Shown here piece by piece: positions 1 to 7,023 of a stretch of DNA of 16,729 bases (its first letter is position 1; each line of letters begins with the position of its first letter). Source of the DNA: Roseovarius sp. (GTDB lineage Bacteria > Pseudomonadota > Alphaproteobacteria > Rhodobacterales > Rhodobacteraceae); assembly GCA_007125415.1 (NCBI GenBank), contig SLDH01000118.1, positions 1 through 16,729 on the forward strand, read 5' to 3'. Made by a program: the position numbers and the translations under genes. A model generated the notes under the pieces. That model was not told the origin of the DNA, did no database searches, and worked only from the letters and a program-made list of their open reading frames with translations.

Positions 1-50
1 AGCCACCAACCTTGCAGGAAAGCTTCGAAAAATTCGTTAATGATTTTTAT

Positions 51-65
51 TGACTGATTTAGTCA
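51..65. promoter_or_regulatory. RirA/IRO-like iron operator upstream of the ferric-binding protein gene
   Basis: A perfect 5-5-5 palindrome, TGACT-GATTT-AGTCA, lies 48 bases before the start codon at 114. It fits the TGA-N9-TCA form of iron-responsive operators known for RirA-type regulators in alphaproteobacteria. A closely related palindrome stands before the ferric permease gene (9403-9419); the two 15-base cores share 12 positions. Position and shared occurrence argue for iron-dependent repression. Which regulator binds (RirA, an IscR/Rrf2 relative or another) cannot be told from this window. Confidence 0.65.
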
Positions 66-97
66 GAATTTGCTCCAATCCTGATAAATAAACTCGG

Positions 98-104
98 AAA
101 AGGA
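98..104 (+). promoter_or_regulatory. Ribosome binding site of the ferric-binding protein gene
   Basis: AAAAGGA stands 9 bases before the ATG at 114 and supports that start. Confidence 0.6.
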
Positions 105-113
105 AATGATTCG

Positions 114-1142
114 ATGAAACCTCTCTTTACGGCCCTCGGGCTCGGCATAGCCTTCGGCGCGCTCACCGCGATGGTGGCCCCAGCCTTCGCGCAGCAGGTC
201 AATGTCTATTCCAGTCGGCACTATGATACCGACGATGCGCTCTATGACAGGTTCACCGAAGAGACCGGCATTTCCGTGAACCGGATCGAGGCCCAGGCGG
301 ATGAGCTCATCGCGCGCATGCTGGCCGAGGGGGCGAACAGCCCGGCGGATGTGCTGATCACGGTCGATGTCGGGCGCATGGAACGCGCCGAGGCAGAGGG
401 GCTCTTGCAACCCTACACCTCGGAAGTGATCGAAAGGCGGGTTCCGGCCCATCTGCAACATCCCGACAAGCTCTGGTACGGGGTGGCGCAACGCACCCGG
501 ATCATCTTCTACTCCAGGGATCGCGTGGAAAACCCTCCACAAACCTATGAGGCCCTTGCGGATCCGGTTTATGAAGGGCGTATTTGCATCCGCTCGTCCT
601 CAAACGTCTATAACCAGTCCCTCCTCGCCTCCCTCATCGAAGTGCATGGCGAAGAAACCGCAAGGGACTGGGCCACGGGCATCGTGAACAACATGGCACG
701 CCCCCCGCAGGGCGGTGATACCGACCAGTTGCGAGGCATCGTTTCGGGCGAATGTGATATCTCGGTGGCCAATCACTACTACTTCGCCCGGAGCCTCGTC
801 CGCAATGTCGATGGGCTGACCGGTTCGACCGACGAGATCGGCTTGGTCTGGCCCAACCAGTCCGATCGTGGCACCCATGTTAACCTGACAACAGCAGGGA
901 TGGCGGCCAACGCCCCCAATTCGGAGAACGCGCTCACCTTGCTGGAATTCCTCACGGGGGCCTATGCCCAGGGTCACTTTGCCAGCCAGAACCATGAATT
1001 TCCGGTGATCGACGGCGTCGAGACAACAGAGGCCGCGGCATCGCTGGGAACATTCAAGCCCGACACCACAACACCCACAGCGTCCTTCGTCGCAAACGCC
1101 CCGATAGCACAGTCAATCTTCAACGAAGTCGGCTGGGACTGA
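114..1142 (+). CDS. fbpA: Fe(3+) ABC transporter substrate-binding protein (FutA/FbpA/AfuA type)
   Basis: Periplasmic binding protein of a ferric-iron importer: it captures Fe(3+) and passes it to the inner-membrane permease. The 342-residue length is normal for the family. Residues 1-26 form a signal peptide (charged start, hydrophobic core, cleavage after AFA). The mature protein opens with the family motif VYSSRHYDTD (residues 31-40), which holds the first ligand tyrosine. Y166 in SNVYNQS and the double tyrosine Y222-Y223 in ANHYYFARS match the other iron-ligand tyrosines of FutA proteins. C158 and C214 could form a disulfide. The gene stands alone, with an iron-type operator at 51-65 in front and a hairpin terminator behind. 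The partner permease is probably the minus-strand gene at 7686-9335. Family assignment is firm; Fe(3+) rather than another ligand is inferred from the tyrosine set and the operator. Confidence 0.92.
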   Translation: MKPLFTALGLGIAFGALTAMVAPAFAQQVNVYSSRHYDTDDALYDRFTEETGISVNRIEAQADELIARMLAEGANSPADVLITVDVGRMERAEAEGLLQPYTSEVIERRVPAHLQHPDKLWYGVAQRTRIIFYSRDRVENPPQTYEALADPVYEGRICIRSSSNVYNQSLLASLIEVHGEETARDWATGIVNNMARPPQGGDTDQLRGIVSGECDISVANHYYFARSLVRNVDGLTGSTDEIGLVWPNQSDRGTHVNLTTAGMAANAPNSENALTLLEFLTGAYAQGHFASQNHEFPVIDGVETTEAAASLGTFKPDTTTPTASFVANAPIAQSIFNEVGWD

Positions 1143-1162
1143 TCGGCCGCACACCCTGGATC

Positions 1163-1197
1163 AAGGCCCGCGCAGAGATCGGCTGCGTGGGCCTTTT
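1163..1197 (+). terminator. Rho-independent terminator after the ferric-binding protein gene
   Basis: AAGGCCC (1163-1169) pairs with GGGCCTT (1189-1195), and inside it CGCA (1171-1174) pairs with TGCG (1184-1187), with one mismatch between the two stems and a 9-base loop. The stem runs into TTTT (1194-1197). It lies 21 bases after the stop codon, so it should isolate the iron gene from the downstream cluster. Confidence 0.75.
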
Positions 1198-1207
1198 CGC
1201 GTTCCCT

Positions 1208-1230
1208 CCTTCTTCTCGGCGAAAATACCC
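1208..1230 (-). repeat. Degenerate copy of a Rhodobacteraceae-type intergenic element
   Basis: Read on the minus strand this stretch has GGGTATTT, a short C/G-rich middle, then AGAAGAAGG. It matches the 3' half of the element at 15285-15334 (GGGTATTT, CCGGCCA, AGAAGAAAC) with one gap and a few mismatches. The hairpin half of the element is not recognisable here. The rest of the gap from 1198 to 1445 shows no other supported feature; a 10-base palindrome GGACCGGTCC lies at 1348-1357. Confidence 0.4.
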
Positions 1231-1445
1231 AAAAGACCCCTGCAATACGCGATCCCGGCTCACCTGCCCCGCCATGTTCTCCATCAGCGCCGCCGACCAA
1301 TGCAGATCGACCGGTCCGGCCGCCCCAGAACATCTCGCGCTCTGTCGGGACCGGTCCTGCCAATGTCGGCGACAGACAAGATCGAGCCCGCCGCACACTT
1401 CAGATATGCCCGCAAACCGCTGCGCTTCCTTCAGAAAGGCTGAAA

Positions 1446-2342
1446 TTGGCGATCAAGATCGAGATGCTCCGCTGTTTTCGCACCGTGGCCGACCATGGCA
1501 GCCTCGCGGAGGCGGCCAGTATGCTCGGGCGGACACCCTCCGCCGTGTCGATGATGCTCAAGCAATTCGAGGATCATATCGGCGCGCCGCTCTTCGAGAC
1601 GGCGCGCAAATCCCGTCTGACTCCGCTGGGCGAGATGATCCTTGCCGAAGCGCACCGCGAATTGTCGCATTTCGACCGCACGGTCTCGGCCATCGAGGGG
1701 CTCAGCAAGGCCGAGCAGGGGCATGTCCGCCTCGCCGTCACACCCTCTGTGGCTCAGGCCGTCATGCCGCCCATCCTGCGCTGCTATCTTCGGCAACATG
1801 CCGGTGTGTCCGTCGAAATGATCGACACCGACAGCCAGTCCGTCTGCCGCGAACTGACCACCGAGCGCGCCGATATCGGCATCGGCAGCCTGCCTCCCAT
1901 GCCGGGTTTCGAGCGCAATCTTGCCTTCACCGATGCGTTCGGCGTGGTTAGCCCCCGTGACCATCCCCTCACCAGGTCATGTAGAGGGCTCAGATGGGCA
2001 GATCTGGCCGAACACCGGTTCATCGCCAACGGCCTGTGCAGCCATGTGACCGATGAGGCATTTCAGCCGATCCTCGACGCCTCACAATTGATGATCCGCA
2101 ACACCACCTCGATCTTCAGCCTCGTGCGCGCGGGCCTCGGGATCACGCTTCTGCCAGAGTTGTCCATGCTCAAGGGTCATGACGGCCTGGCCTTCCTGCC
2201 GCTCGCCGATAGCACCGTGCGCCGCGAGGTCTGGGTCGTCACGCCACCCGCCTACATGCTCACCCCCGCTGCCCGGGCGCTCGCTCAGGCGATCCGGCAG
2301 GTGGATTATGCGGCATTGCGCCCATCTCTTCAGAAATCCTGA
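1446..2342 (+). CDS. LysR-family transcriptional regulator
   Basis: DNA-binding regulator of 298 residues, the usual LTTR length. An N-terminal winged helix-turn-helix covers about residues 5-62, with the family pattern FRTVADHGSLAEAASMLG, then TPSAVSMMLKQFE, and ending in the wing around ARKSRLTPLG (residues 53-62). Residues from about 92 form the periplasmic-binding-protein-like effector domain, starting GHVRLAVTPSVA and containing a typical SLVRAGLGITLLPEL segment. The start is TTG at 1446, backed by AGAAAGG at 1433-1439; an ATG at 1464 would cut into the helical N-terminus. It stands upstream of and on the same strand as the aldehyde dehydrogenase gene with a 78-base gap, so it probably regulates this cluster; many LTTRs are instead divergent from their targets. 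The effector is unknown. Confidence 0.9.
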   Translation: MAIKIEMLRCFRTVADHGSLAEAASMLGRTPSAVSMMLKQFEDHIGAPLFETARKSRLTPLGEMILAEAHRELSHFDRTVSAIEGLSKAEQGHVRLAVTPSVAQAVMPPILRCYLRQHAGVSVEMIDTDSQSVCRELTTERADIGIGSLPPMPGFERNLAFTDAFGVVSPRDHPLTRSCRGLRWADLAEHRFIANGLCSHVTDEAFQPILDASQLMIRNTTSIFSLVRAGLGITLLPELSMLKGHDGLAFLPLADSTVRREVWVVTPPAYMLTPAARALAQAIRQVDYAALRPSLQKS

Positions 2343-2409
2343 AGCTGTCTCAAATATTTCTCGTTTGCCTTGATTTCACCGATGTGACAGCCAAGGAAAA
2401 GCTGGAGCG

Positions 2410-2414
2410 AGGAG
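2410..2414 (+). promoter_or_regulatory. Ribosome binding site of the aldehyde dehydrogenase gene
   Basis: AGGAG lies 6 bases before the ATG at 2421. The 78-base gap behind the LysR gene also holds the AT-rich palindrome AAATATTT (about 2350-2357), which could be part of a LysR site, but no clear T-N11-A dyad pair could be assigned. Confidence 0.6.
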
Positions 2415-2420
2415 TGAACG

Positions 2421-3872
2421 ATGGCGCAAACCCATGACAATCTGATCGGCGGCGCCTGGGTGTCGGGCCCCAAGACAGTGGAAAACCGCAACCCGTCGGA
2501 CATGGAAGACCTGATCGGCCTTTATGCGCAGGCCAGCGCCAGCCAGCTTGATGAGGCCCTTGCCGCGGCCCGCAGCGCACAGGCCGAATGGGCCACCTAC
2601 GGGCTTGAGCGCAAGCAGTCAGCACTCATGGCAATCGGCACGGAACTGATGGCCCGGGCCCAGGAGCTTGGCGCGCTGCTCAGCCGCGAAGAGGGCAAGC
2701 CGCTGGCCGAAGGCCGCGGCGAGGTCTATCGCGCCGGGCAGTTCTTCACCTATTACGCCCATGAAGTGCTTCGCCAACTCGGCGAGAATGCCGACAGCGT
2801 GCGCCCGCAGATCGAGGTGGATGTCAGGCGCGAACCGGTGGGCACTGTGGCGGTCATCAGCCCGTGGAACTTCCCCACAGCCACCGCGAGCTGGAAGATC
2901 GCCCCCGCGCTGGCCTATGGCAATGCGGTGATCTGGAAGCCTGCCAACCTCACCCCCGCCTCGGCGGTAGCGCTGACCGAGATCATCGCGCGCCAGGATA
3001 TCCCGGCGGGGCTTTTCAACCTCGTGATGGGCGCGGGCCGCGATGTGGGCCAGCGCCTTGTGGAAAGCCCCATGGTGGAGGCCATCTCCTTTACCGGCTC
3101 GGTGCCCGTGGGCAGGCAGATTGCAGCGGCCGCCGTGCAGAACCTCACCCGTGTGCAGATGGAAATGGGCTCGAAGAACGCGCTGGCGGTGATGGAGGAT
3201 GCCGATCTCGATCTGGCCGTTGCAGCAGCGCTCGGCGGTGCCTTCGGCGGCTCGGGGCAGAAATGCACCGCCTCCTCGCGCCTCGTGGTGCATGCGGCCA
3301 TCCATGATGCCTTCGTGGAGAAACTGGTGGCCGGCGCGCGCGCCATGAAAGTGGGCCACGCGCTGGAGCCCGACACGCAGATGGGGCCCGTGGTGTCGCA
3401 AGAGCAACTCGCGGCCAATCTGCGCTATGTGGAACTGGGCAAATCCGAAGGGGCGGAACTGGCCTGCGGCGGCACGCGGCTCAGCCTGTCGCATGACGGG
3501 CATTACATGTCGCCCGGAGTTTTCCTTAACACAACCAACAAAATGCGTATCAACCGCGAGGAAATGTTCGCGCCGCTTGCGGCGGTCATCCGGGTGGATG
3601 ACTATGACGAAGCTCTGCGGGTCGTCAATGACACGCCTTTCGGCCTGACCTCCGGCATCATCACCCGCAGCCTGGCCCGCGCCACTGATTTCCGCCGCCG
3701 GGCCCGCACCGGGGTTGTCACCGTGAACCTGCCTACGGCGGGCACGGATTATCACGTGCCCTTCGGCGGGCGCGGCCAAAGCTCCTTCGGCCCCCGTGAG
3801 CAGGGCATCCACGCGCGCGAGTTCTACACCACGGTCAAGACCGCCTATATCGCCGCCGGAGACCCCGCATGA
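2421..3872 (+). CDS. NAD(P)-dependent aldehyde dehydrogenase, 2-oxoglutarate-semialdehyde dehydrogenase-like
   Basis: Oxidises an aldehyde to its carboxylate with NAD(P)+ in the cytoplasm. The 483 residues give a full-length ALDH. Landmarks: PWNFP (148-152) with oxyanion N150; WKPA with cofactor-binding K173; FTGSVPVG (224-231) at the dinucleotide loop; general base E248 in QMEMGSKN; nucleophile C282 in GSGQKCTASS; and the EEMFAP motif with E381. The overall pattern (MEMGSKNALAV, the PFGGRGQSSFGPREQG region, the YTTVKTAY tail) is closest to 2-oxoglutarate-semialdehyde (2,5-dioxopentanoate) dehydrogenases of sugar-acid and hydroxyproline catabolism as I remember them. That substrate is inference; ALDH membership is firm. 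Its stop overlaps the next start by ATGA (3869-3872), so it is translationally coupled to the M19 gene. Confidence 0.93.
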   Translation: MAQTHDNLIGGAWVSGPKTVENRNPSDMEDLIGLYAQASASQLDEALAAARSAQAEWATYGLERKQSALMAIGTELMARAQELGALLSREEGKPLAEGRGEVYRAGQFFTYYAHEVLRQLGENADSVRPQIEVDVRREPVGTVAVISPWNFPTATASWKIAPALAYGNAVIWKPANLTPASAVALTEIIARQDIPAGLFNLVMGAGRDVGQRLVESPMVEAISFTGSVPVGRQIAAAAVQNLTRVQMEMGSKNALAVMEDADLDLAVAAALGGAFGGSGQKCTASSRLVVHAAIHDAFVEKLVAGARAMKVGHALEPDTQMGPVVSQEQLAANLRYVELGKSEGAELACGGTRLSLSHDGHYMSPGVFLNTTNKMRINREEMFAPLAAVIRVDDYDEALRVVNDTPFGLTSGIITRSLARATDFRRRARTGVVTVNLPTAGTDYHVPFGGRGQSSFGPREQGIHAREFYTTVKTAYIAAGDPA

Positions 3873-4864
3873 GCTATCGCATCGATGCGCTGCAATATGC
3901 CAACTGGTCGGAAAAGATCTTCCGGCAGATGCGCACGGGCCGGGTGGATGCGGTGCATGTCACCATCGCCTATCACGAAACCTTTCGCGAGACCGTGCTC
4001 AACATGGAGCGCTGGAATCGCTGGTTCGAAACCTGGCCCGACCTGATCATGAAGGGGCGGTGGGCGGGCGATGTGCGCCGTGCGCACGAGACCGGACGCA
4101 CCGCCATCTTCTTCGGCTTCCAGAACCCCTCGCCCATGGAGGATGATATCGGGCTGGTCGAGATCCTGCATGATCTCGGCGCGCGTTTCATGCAGTTGAG
4201 CTACAACAACCAGTCCCTGCTGGCCACGGGCTGCTACGAGGCCGAGGATCCGGGGCTTACCCGCATGGGCAGACAGGTGATCCGCGAGATGAACCGCGTG
4301 GGGCTGGTGATCGACATGTCTCACTCGGCCGATCGCTCCACCATCGAGGCGGCGGAGCTTTCCTCTCGCCCCATCACCATCACCCACGCCAACCCCCATG
4401 GCTGGCACCCTGCCCTGCGCAACAAGCGCGACGATGTAATCCGCGCGGTGGTCGAGCATGGCGGCATGATGGGCTTTTCGCTTTATCCGCATCACCTGAA
4501 GGACAAATCCGCCTGCACGCTGGAGAGTTTCTGCGCCATGGTGGCGGGGGCCGCCGAGCGCTTTGGCGTGCGGCATTTCGGCATCGGCTCGGATCTCTGT
4601 CAGGATCAGCCCGACAGCGTGGTGGAATGGATGCGCACCGGGCGCTGGTCGAAGGAGCTCGATTATGGCGAGGGCTCAGCCGCGGCCCCCGGCTTTCCGC
4701 CGCAACCCGACTGGTTTCGGGACAATCGCGATTTCGACCGTCTCGAGGCGGGCCTGCGCGCCGTGGGCTTTGACGCGAGCGAGGTCGCGGGGCTCATGGG
4801 CGATAACTGGTATCGATTTTTTGAAGAGAACTTCGCCCCGCAGGAGCAGCGGGATGACCGCTAG
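3869..4864 (+). CDS. M19 (renal/membrane dipeptidase) family protein with altered metal site
   Basis: Member of the M19 branch of the amidohydrolase superfamily, 331 residues, cytoplasmic (no signal peptide). Conserved M19 features: IDMSH with H152, THANP with H173, ALRN with R184, GIGSD with D242, and the C-terminal GDNWYRFFEENF, like the family's GxNxxRxxE end. Two features of true dipeptidases are missing: the N-terminal HxD metal motif is replaced by IDALQYANW (residues 5-13), and the glutamate bridging the two zincs appears as Q85 in GFQNPSP. The same replacements occur, as far as I remember, in the 'dipeptidase' next to the dimethylglycine demethylation genes of Pseudomonas, so this is a separate subfamily whose substrate may not be a dipeptide. 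It is coupled to the ALDH by an ATGA overlap. Family call is firm, activity unknown. Confidence 0.85.
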   Translation: MSYRIDALQYANWSEKIFRQMRTGRVDAVHVTIAYHETFRETVLNMERWNRWFETWPDLIMKGRWAGDVRRAHETGRTAIFFGFQNPSPMEDDIGLVEILHDLGARFMQLSYNNQSLLATGCYEAEDPGLTRMGRQVIREMNRVGLVIDMSHSADRSTIEAAELSSRPITITHANPHGWHPALRNKRDDVIRAVVEHGGMMGFSLYPHHLKDKSACTLESFCAMVAGAAERFGVRHFGIGSDLCQDQPDSVVEWMRTGRWSKELDYGEGSAAAPGFPPQPDWFRDNRDFDRLEAGLRAVGFDASEVAGLMGDNWYRFFEENFAPQEQRDDR

Positions 4865-5270
4865 CAGGATGCTGAAGAAGCCCGGCTCGCCCGGGAATCA
4901 TGCGCAAAACCGGGGAACTGTTCGGCGCTGCGCCAACCACTTGTCTGGCCCGGTGACACCCCGGGCCGCGCCCGACCCTCCCCCCGGAGGGCGCTCTGGC
5001 GATGATGCGCATCACACTGACGGCATTTATGCTTTTGGGCGATACGCATGGAACTGGCGTTGCGATGCGCCCCCCAGGCTCGGGCGCGGCACTCATGGCG
5101 CAGGAACGCGTGTTGGAAGGTGGACCAGTTTCCCGTTCGGGCATGACCGGAATTCCTCTTTCAGAATCCCTCTGGAAAATCCGGCACCCTGCCGGGCTCT
5201 GCAGTTTCCCGATGCCCGGGCAGGGAGGAAACCCGATTTGGCGCGACATGCCATGGATGAGAGCCACCCC

Positions 5271-5302
5271 GCGGCGAGATGGCGCTTGCAGAGCGTCGCC
5301 GC
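5271..5302 (+). promoter_or_regulatory. Nested stem-loop just before the ribosome binding site
   Basis: GCGGCGA (5271-5277) pairs with TCGCCGC (5296-5302), and inside it CGCT (5283-5286) pairs with AGCG (5292-5295) around a 5-base loop; five unpaired bases lie on the left side only. The stem ends 18 bases before the AGGAG at 5321. It could influence translation of the 563-residue gene. Function is inference. Confidence 0.4.
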
Positions 5303-5320
5303 TCGGACAAGATACGCAAC

Positions 5321-5325
5321 AGGAG
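5321..5325 (+). promoter_or_regulatory. Ribosome binding site fixing the start at 5332
   Basis: AGGAG stands 6 bases before the ATG at 5332. It decides for this start against the in-frame ATGs upstream (from 5002), none of which has such a site. Confidence 0.7.
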
Positions 5326-5331
5326 TTTGCC

Positions 5332-7023
5332 ATGGAACAGAGCCCAAGCCTTGCAATCCCTCCCCGTGATCCGGCGACGGTCATGCGGTTGGCGCGCATG
5401 GGCTCGTTCCATCAGTCGCGCCTTTCCTTCATGCGGGTATTGCTGCGCCGCCTGGCCAGCGAGCACTGGCAGTTCGAACAGCGCAGCTTCGAGATAGATT
5501 CGCGCGGCGTGGGCCACGCGGTTTATACCGCCCATGGGCCCGAGCGCAGCTATTCGCTCATCGCCTTTGCCAATGACCTGCCCCCGGAAAAACGCTCGGA
5601 CCGGGTGATCGCCACCGAGTGGGACGCGACCTTCGCCCTCTTTGACGGCCTGCCCGACGCCGCGGATATCGAGCGGCTGCGCCAGCATGTGCCGAAGCAG
5701 GAGGCCGGGCGCATCAGCGCGCGCGAATTGTCGCTGAGCCGCGCCAACCGCTCGGTGCGGCTATGGGATCACGTGATCGAGGCGCTGAGCGCGGGTCGCC
5801 AGCCCGATGCCGCAAAGGTGGGCGAGGTCGGCTATCTGATGCGCACCACCGCGGTCTATGGCTCGGGCAAGTTCGGCGCGGCGGATCGTGAGATGATCGC
5901 GGAGCGGCCCGAATTTCGCGCACCCTTTCAGGTCGAGATGCTGGCGGTCTATCTCATCCGGTCCTTCGTGATGGATCTGGTCGAGCATATGGCGCGGATG
6001 CGCGCCCCCGAGACCGCCGTGCCGCTTGACCCGGCGCTGCGGCGCAGCTTCGGTATCGGCAATTCCACGGGGCTCGGGATGGCCCCCTTTCTGATCACTC
6101 ACCCGGTGCTGATCAACAATTGGATCGCCGCGCGCGAATGGGCGCTGGCGCGAGTGCGCTCCCTGCCAATGGCGAGCGAAGAGGACGCCCGCATCTTCCG
6201 GAAATTTGCTGCCCGCGCGCACCTCCACGCCGAACGATGGACTTCCGAACACCCCCTGCAGATCACCAGGCTCAAGGCGCTGCGCACCGATATGGCCCGC
6301 CTAGAAGCGCATCTGGGCGACGCTGATCTGACCAGCGACATGCCGTGGAACCGGCTCTGGCGCTGGGGCGGGAACACGCTTTCGCTGGAAGGGCAGGAGC
6401 AGCTTGCCTCGCTTTTGCTCGAGCCCTACGGCAGCATCGTCGATGGGCTTTCGGAATGCATGTACGCCGACGAACAGGACGCCTGGCGCATCGACGGGGC
6501 GATGTCCTGCGCCGAGATGCGTGCCATCCTCGAGAGTGTCTACGCCTGGGCGCTGGCTATCGACTGGTCCGCCCGCACAGCGCAGGCGCGCGTCTGGTAT
6601 ACCTCCGAGGCCAAGCTCGAGCCGCGTGTCGGTGAACGTTTTGACGAGCCGATCGAGCCTTACGAACAACCGCTATGCCCGGGGCGCGATGCCGCACGGC
6701 TCCATGCCGATCTGCGGGGGCTGGACGGCCCCCTCGCCGCCTTCCTGCTGCGTTACCCGCAACATCGCCACATTGCCCGACGCGCCCAGATCGCCGCGCG
6801 CCACCCCTATGCGGAGATCCGCGACAACACGATCGATGCGGAAATGCTGCCAATCGATCTGCTACGCGCCAAGCTCAGCTTTTTCGGTGCCTGCCAGTTC
6901 GACCCGCGCTCGGACCGGTGGCTGCGCATCAACATGTATCAAAACGCCCCTTTCCCGGCGGAGCTTGCAAGCCTCGGCCCGGAAGACTGGAGCTATCCCG
7001 ACCTGGCCCAGGCGGCGGAATGA
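5332..7023 (+). CDS. Uncharacterised 563-residue protein paired with DUF3726
   Basis: I do not recognise a named domain. The protein is 563 residues, with no signal peptide and no evident membrane segment; a hydrophobic stretch near LAVYLIRSFVMDLVEHM is amphipathic rather than a clear span. It begins MEQSPSLAIPP and enters a likely conserved part at MGSFHQSRLSFMRVLLRRL. Strikingly aromatic, motif-like blocks follow: FANDLPPEKRSDRVIATEWD, GIGNSTGLGMAPFLITHPVL, MPWNRLWRWGGNTLSLEGQE, and a C-terminal FFGACQFDPRSDRWLRINMY. Such spaced Trp/Asn/Asp/Gly blocks suggest an enzyme rather than a structural protein; that is inference. Its TGA overlaps the ATG of the DUF3726 gene (7020-7023), so the two products are probably made together and may form a complex. 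The upstream extension to 5002 is rejected. Confidence 0.85.
   Translation: MEQSPSLAIPPRDPATVMRLARMGSFHQSRLSFMRVLLRRLASEHWQFEQRSFEIDSRGVGHAVYTAHGPERSYSLIAFANDLPPEKRSDRVIATEWDATFALFDGLPDAADIERLRQHVPKQEAGRISARELSLSRANRSVRLWDHVIEALSAGRQPDAAKVGEVGYLMRTTAVYGSGKFGAADREMIAERPEFRAPFQVEMLAVYLIRSFVMDLVEHMARMRAPETAVPLDPALRRSFGIGNSTGLGMAPFLITHPVLINNWIAAREWALARVRSLPMASEEDARIFRKFAARAHLHAERWTSEHPLQITRLKALRTDMARLEAHLGDADLTSDMPWNRLWRWGGNTLSLEGQEQLASLLLEPYGSIVDGLSECMYADEQDAWRIDGAMSCAEMRAILESVYAWALAIDWSARTAQARVWYTSEAKLEPRVGERFDEPIEPYEQPLCPGRDAARLHADLRGLDGPLAAFLLRYPQHRHIARRAQIAARHPYAEIRDNTIDAEMLPIDLLRAKLSFFGACQFDPRSDRWLRINMYQNAPFPAELASLGPEDWSYPDLAQAAE

Larger units (their letters stand above)
4865..5331 (+). other. 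467-base hairpin-rich non-coding gap, candidate structured leader
   Basis: No convincing gene lies here. Several perfect or near-perfect hairpins do: GGCCCGG/CCGGGCC (4947-4953 with 4961-4967), CCCTCC/GGAGGG (4976-4981 with 4986-4991), CCGGCA/TGCCGG (5181-5186 with 5190-5195), the self-complementary TGCCCGGGCA (5213-5222), and a nested stem at 5271-5302. The 10-mer CAGTTTCCCG occurs twice (5126-5135 and 5202-5211). The reading frame of the downstream gene stays open back to 5002, but its translation is not protein-like and has poor codon use. None of the hairpins has a T-tract, so simple termination is not indicated. It could be a long 5' leader of the 563-residue gene, a riboswitch not recognised by me, or a degraded gene. 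Confidence 0.4.

Noticed and set aside
5002..5331. In-frame extension of the 563-residue gene by 110 residues
   Set aside because: The added peptide is low in protein-like character, runs through several hairpins, and has no ribosome site; AGGAG at 5321-5325 fits the ATG at 5332.
4865..5331. Glycine or SAM-type riboswitch before the unknown gene
   Set aside because: I looked for the conserved glycine aptamer pieces and the known alphaproteobacterial SAM aptamer cores on both strands and did not find them; only generic hairpins remain.
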